DNA of 7,438 nucleotides from Burkholderiales bacterium (GTDB taxonomy: Bacteria > Pseudomonadota > Gammaproteobacteria > Burkholderiales > Burkholderiaceae_C): positions 1 through 7,438 of the forward strand of contig CANFNE010000124.1 in assembly GCA_947448105.1 (NCBI GenBank). The letters run 5' to 3'. Positions 5,869 to 7,438 of the stretch are shown here, one piece after another (the stretch's first letter is position 1; every line of letters starts with the position of its first letter). Below the pieces are notes generated by a model. The model was not told the origin of the DNA. It made no database searches and saw nothing but the letters and a program-made list of their open reading frames with translations. A program made the translations under genes and the position numbers.

Positions 5869-6717
5869 ATGAGCCTCGTACCCGCATCCCCCAGCCCCAC
5901 CCAAAGCGTGATGGACGAAGCTTTGGCGATTGCAGCGCCTTTGGTTCTGTGGATGGTCCGCTCCGGTGTGGGCTACGCGGAATTTGCCCAGGCGCTCAAG
6001 CCGGTATTTTTGGCGCAGGCGCGTTTGGAACTCGAGCGCAACGGCCAGCGCGACAGCGATTCGGCCATCAGCCTGTTGTCGGGCCTGCACCGCAAAGACG
6101 TCCGCGCCTTCCGCGAGGCCGCCCACCAGGCCCTGGCCCGCGTCAAGGAGGATGGCGCAAGCTGGGGCAAGCCCAGCGCGGCAAACCAGGTGGTGACGCG
6201 TTGGCTGAGCCAGGAAGACTGGGGCGACTCCCTTCCTTTCGGTGGGGACGCCCCGTCCTTTGAGGCCCTGGCGCGTGCGGTATCCAAAGACTTCCATCCC
6301 CGCGCTGTATTGCAGGAAATGCAGCGTCTGGGCGTGGCGCGCGAGGTGGACGGCCACGTCCAACTTATGCGCGAGGCGTTTGTGCCAGACGCCAAACACA
6401 AAGAGTCACGCGAGCTCTTAGCCGGCTCCGTGGCAGACCATTTGGCTGCGGGCGTGCACAACCTCAGTGGCGCGACCGGGCCCAAGTTCTTAGAACAAAG
6501 CGTGTTTGCCGATGGCCTGAGTCCAGCGTCGGTGCAGGAGCTCAATCTGATGGCCAATGCCTTGTGGGCCCAGGTGCTGCAAGCGGTGATGGCCAAGGCC
6601 GTTCCGCTGTGTGAGCGCGACTTGCACCACCCGGCGCCGCAGCGCTTTCGACTGGGGCTTTTCACTTTCTCGGCCCCCGAATTCAAGTCTGACCCCACCG
6701 GAGATAACACGCCATGA
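5869..6717 (+). CDS. DUF6502 family protein, putative DNA-binding
   Basis: This 282-residue protein matches the DUF6502 family, whose function is not known. Near the N-terminus, YAEFAQALKPVFL (36–48) and AISLLSGLHRKDVRAF (66–81) look like the two halves of a helix-turn-helix domain. The serine-leucine-glycine-leucine-His-Arg-Lys core suggests a recognition helix. A second globular part with SFEALARAVSKDFHPRAVL (130–148) and EVDGHVQLM follows, possibly winged-helix in character. No signal peptide or membrane helix is seen. The ATG at 5869 is chosen over an in-frame GTG at 5833, because that GTG lies inside the promoter before the -10 box. There is no Shine-Dalgarno sequence before the ATG, consistent with a leaderless message. 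The end overlaps the next gene by ATGA. A regulator that controls its own promoter through the adjacent palindrome is a reasonable guess. Confidence 0.87.
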   Translation: MSLVPASPSPTQSVMDEALAIAAPLVLWMVRSGVGYAEFAQALKPVFLAQARLELERNGQRDSDSAISLLSGLHRKDVRAFREAAHQALARVKEDGASWGKPSAANQVVTRWLSQEDWGDSLPFGGDAPSFEALARAVSKDFHPRAVLQEMQRLGVAREVDGHVQLMREAFVPDAKHKESRELLAGSVADHLAAGVHNLSGATGPKFLEQSVFADGLSPASVQELNLMANALWAQVLQAVMAKAVPLCERDLHHPAPQRFRLGLFTFSAPEFKSDPTGDNTP

Positions 6718-7438
6718 AGCCCCAATTTTCCCGCCACTGGACAGGACTGCGGGCGATGTCCTTGGTCCTGCTGACCTGCTTTCTGCTGGCTTGCGGCGGT
6801 GGTACATCACTGTCGGGCGTGGGCAGCGGCGGCAGCGGCATTGCCGAGGGTTCCATCTCCGGTTTTGGCAGCGTCATTGTCAACGGTGTCGAGTACGACG
6901 ACAGCTTCGCGGTGAGCCAAACCGAAGGCGCTGACGGCTCCAAAACCTTGAGCGCGGCCAAGCTCGGCCAGATGGTGCGCGTCACCCAGAGCAAAGACGG
7001 CACCGCTGACACGATTGAGATACTGCCCCAGTTGCGTGGTCCCGTGAGCAGCGCCAGCGCGGACGGCGTGTACCTCCAGGTCATGGGCCAGTGGGTTCGG
7101 GTGGTGTCGGTCAGCAACACCAGTGGCACTGCCACGGTGGTCGAGGGTTATGCCGGCATTGGCGCCATCGCAACAGATGATCCGGTAGAGGTGCACGGCG
7201 TATGGACGCAGGACGCAGCCAAGGGACTTGCCGTACTCGTGGCATCGCGGATTGAAAAAATGTCGGTTTCCTATGCGCCACTGATCAGCGGCAAGGTCAC
7301 AGCGGTGAGCCAAGGCACCTTCACGCTCAACGACAGTGGCGTGGTCATTGATGCCGGATCGTCGCCCCCCATGCCGGTAGGTAGCCAGGTGACGGTGTGG
7401 TTAAGCCAATGGTCTGGCGCTTCCCGAATCCAGCAGGC
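6714..7438 (+). CDS. DUF5666 domain-containing lipoprotein, 3' end outside the window
   Basis: The 241 residues visible start with a lipoprotein signal peptide. A basic N-terminus and hydrophobic run lead to LLAC, with Cys27 as the lipidated residue, then a Gly/Ser-rich linker to about residue 43. After that come beta-rich repeats typical of DUF5666. The first holds ISGFGSVIVNGVEYDD, the second starts at GPVSSASADGVYLQVMGQ, and the third at ISGKVTAVSQGTFTLNDSG. The pattern is Gly-x-Val/Ile followed by a strand pair, reminiscent of small OB-like barrels. It should sit in the cell envelope; Gly at +2 of the mature protein does not suggest the inner-membrane retention signal. The ATG at 6714 overlaps the DUF6502 stop by four bases, with GGAG ten nt upstream, so translation is probably coupled. 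The family's function is unknown. No stop is reached in the window, so more repeats may follow. Confidence 0.88.
   Translation, partial: MKPQFSRHWTGLRAMSLVLLTCFLLACGGGTSLSGVGSGGSGIAEGSISGFGSVIVNGVEYDDSFAVSQTEGADGSKTLSAAKLGQMVRVTQSKDGTADTIEILPQLRGPVSSASADGVYLQVMGQWVRVVSVSNTSGTATVVEGYAGIGAIATDDPVEVHGVWTQDAAKGLAVLVASRIEKMSVSYAPLISGKVTAVSQGTFTLNDSGVVIDAGSSPPMPVGSQVTVWLSQWSGASRIQQ

Noticed and set aside
1..7438. Search for tRNA, rRNA, CRISPR, insertion-sequence ends and phage genes
   Set aside because: No tRNA-like cloverleaf, spaced direct repeats, transposase motifs or terminal inverted repeats were found by eye.

Overview
The window looks like chromosomal DNA of a betaproteobacterium, most likely Burkholderiales and plausibly Comamonadaceae. 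This rests on moderately high G+C, codon use rich in GCC/GCG/CTG, and the DUF6502–DUF5666 gene pair on the right, which I know as a Burkholderiales arrangement. No species can be named from sequence alone. I see no tRNA, rRNA, CRISPR, insertion sequence or phage gene.

Left and centre (1–5561, all minus strand). In transcription order, right to left, the genes are: a small single-domain cupin (5178–5561); a TetR-family regulator (4407–5072); a hydrolase of the 2,4-diacetylphloroglucinol hydrolase (PhlG) family (3515–4339); a berberine-bridge/VAO-type FAD-linked oxidase (2164–3504); a 57-residue XapX-domain membrane protein (1974–2147); and a type I arylsulfatase with a signal peptide and a C-terminal membrane anchor (131–1915). 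A short open frame at the left edge (1–59) may be the start of another gene. The genes from the hydrolase to the sulfatase are tightly packed (gaps of 10, 16 and 58 nt) and look like one operon. Its probable control point lies between the TetR gene and the hydrolase gene: a perfect 11-bp-arm palindrome (4363–4388) covering a candidate -10 box, followed at once by a perfect 8-bp-arm hairpin (4344–4362) that holds the likely ribosome-binding site. A TetR repressor next to a PhlG-type hydrolase recalls the phlH–phlG pair of fluorescent pseudomonads. Together the genes suggest catabolism or detoxification of an acylated, possibly sulfated, phenolic compound. The sulfatase would act outside the cytoplasmic membrane, and the C–C hydrolase and flavin oxidase in the cytoplasm. 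The substrate is unknown and this pathway is inference.

Intergenic region 5562–5868. It separates the minus-strand cluster from a plus-strand pair and holds an inverted repeat near the cupin gene, a nested hairpin, and an AT-rich promoter for the right-hand pair.

Right (5869–7438, plus strand). A DUF6502 protein with a helix-turn-helix-like segment overlaps by ATGA a DUF5666 lipoprotein gene that runs off the window. The DUF6502 promoter has a palindrome between its boxes and a -10 box placed so that transcription should begin at or next to the ATG, which suggests a leaderless mRNA.
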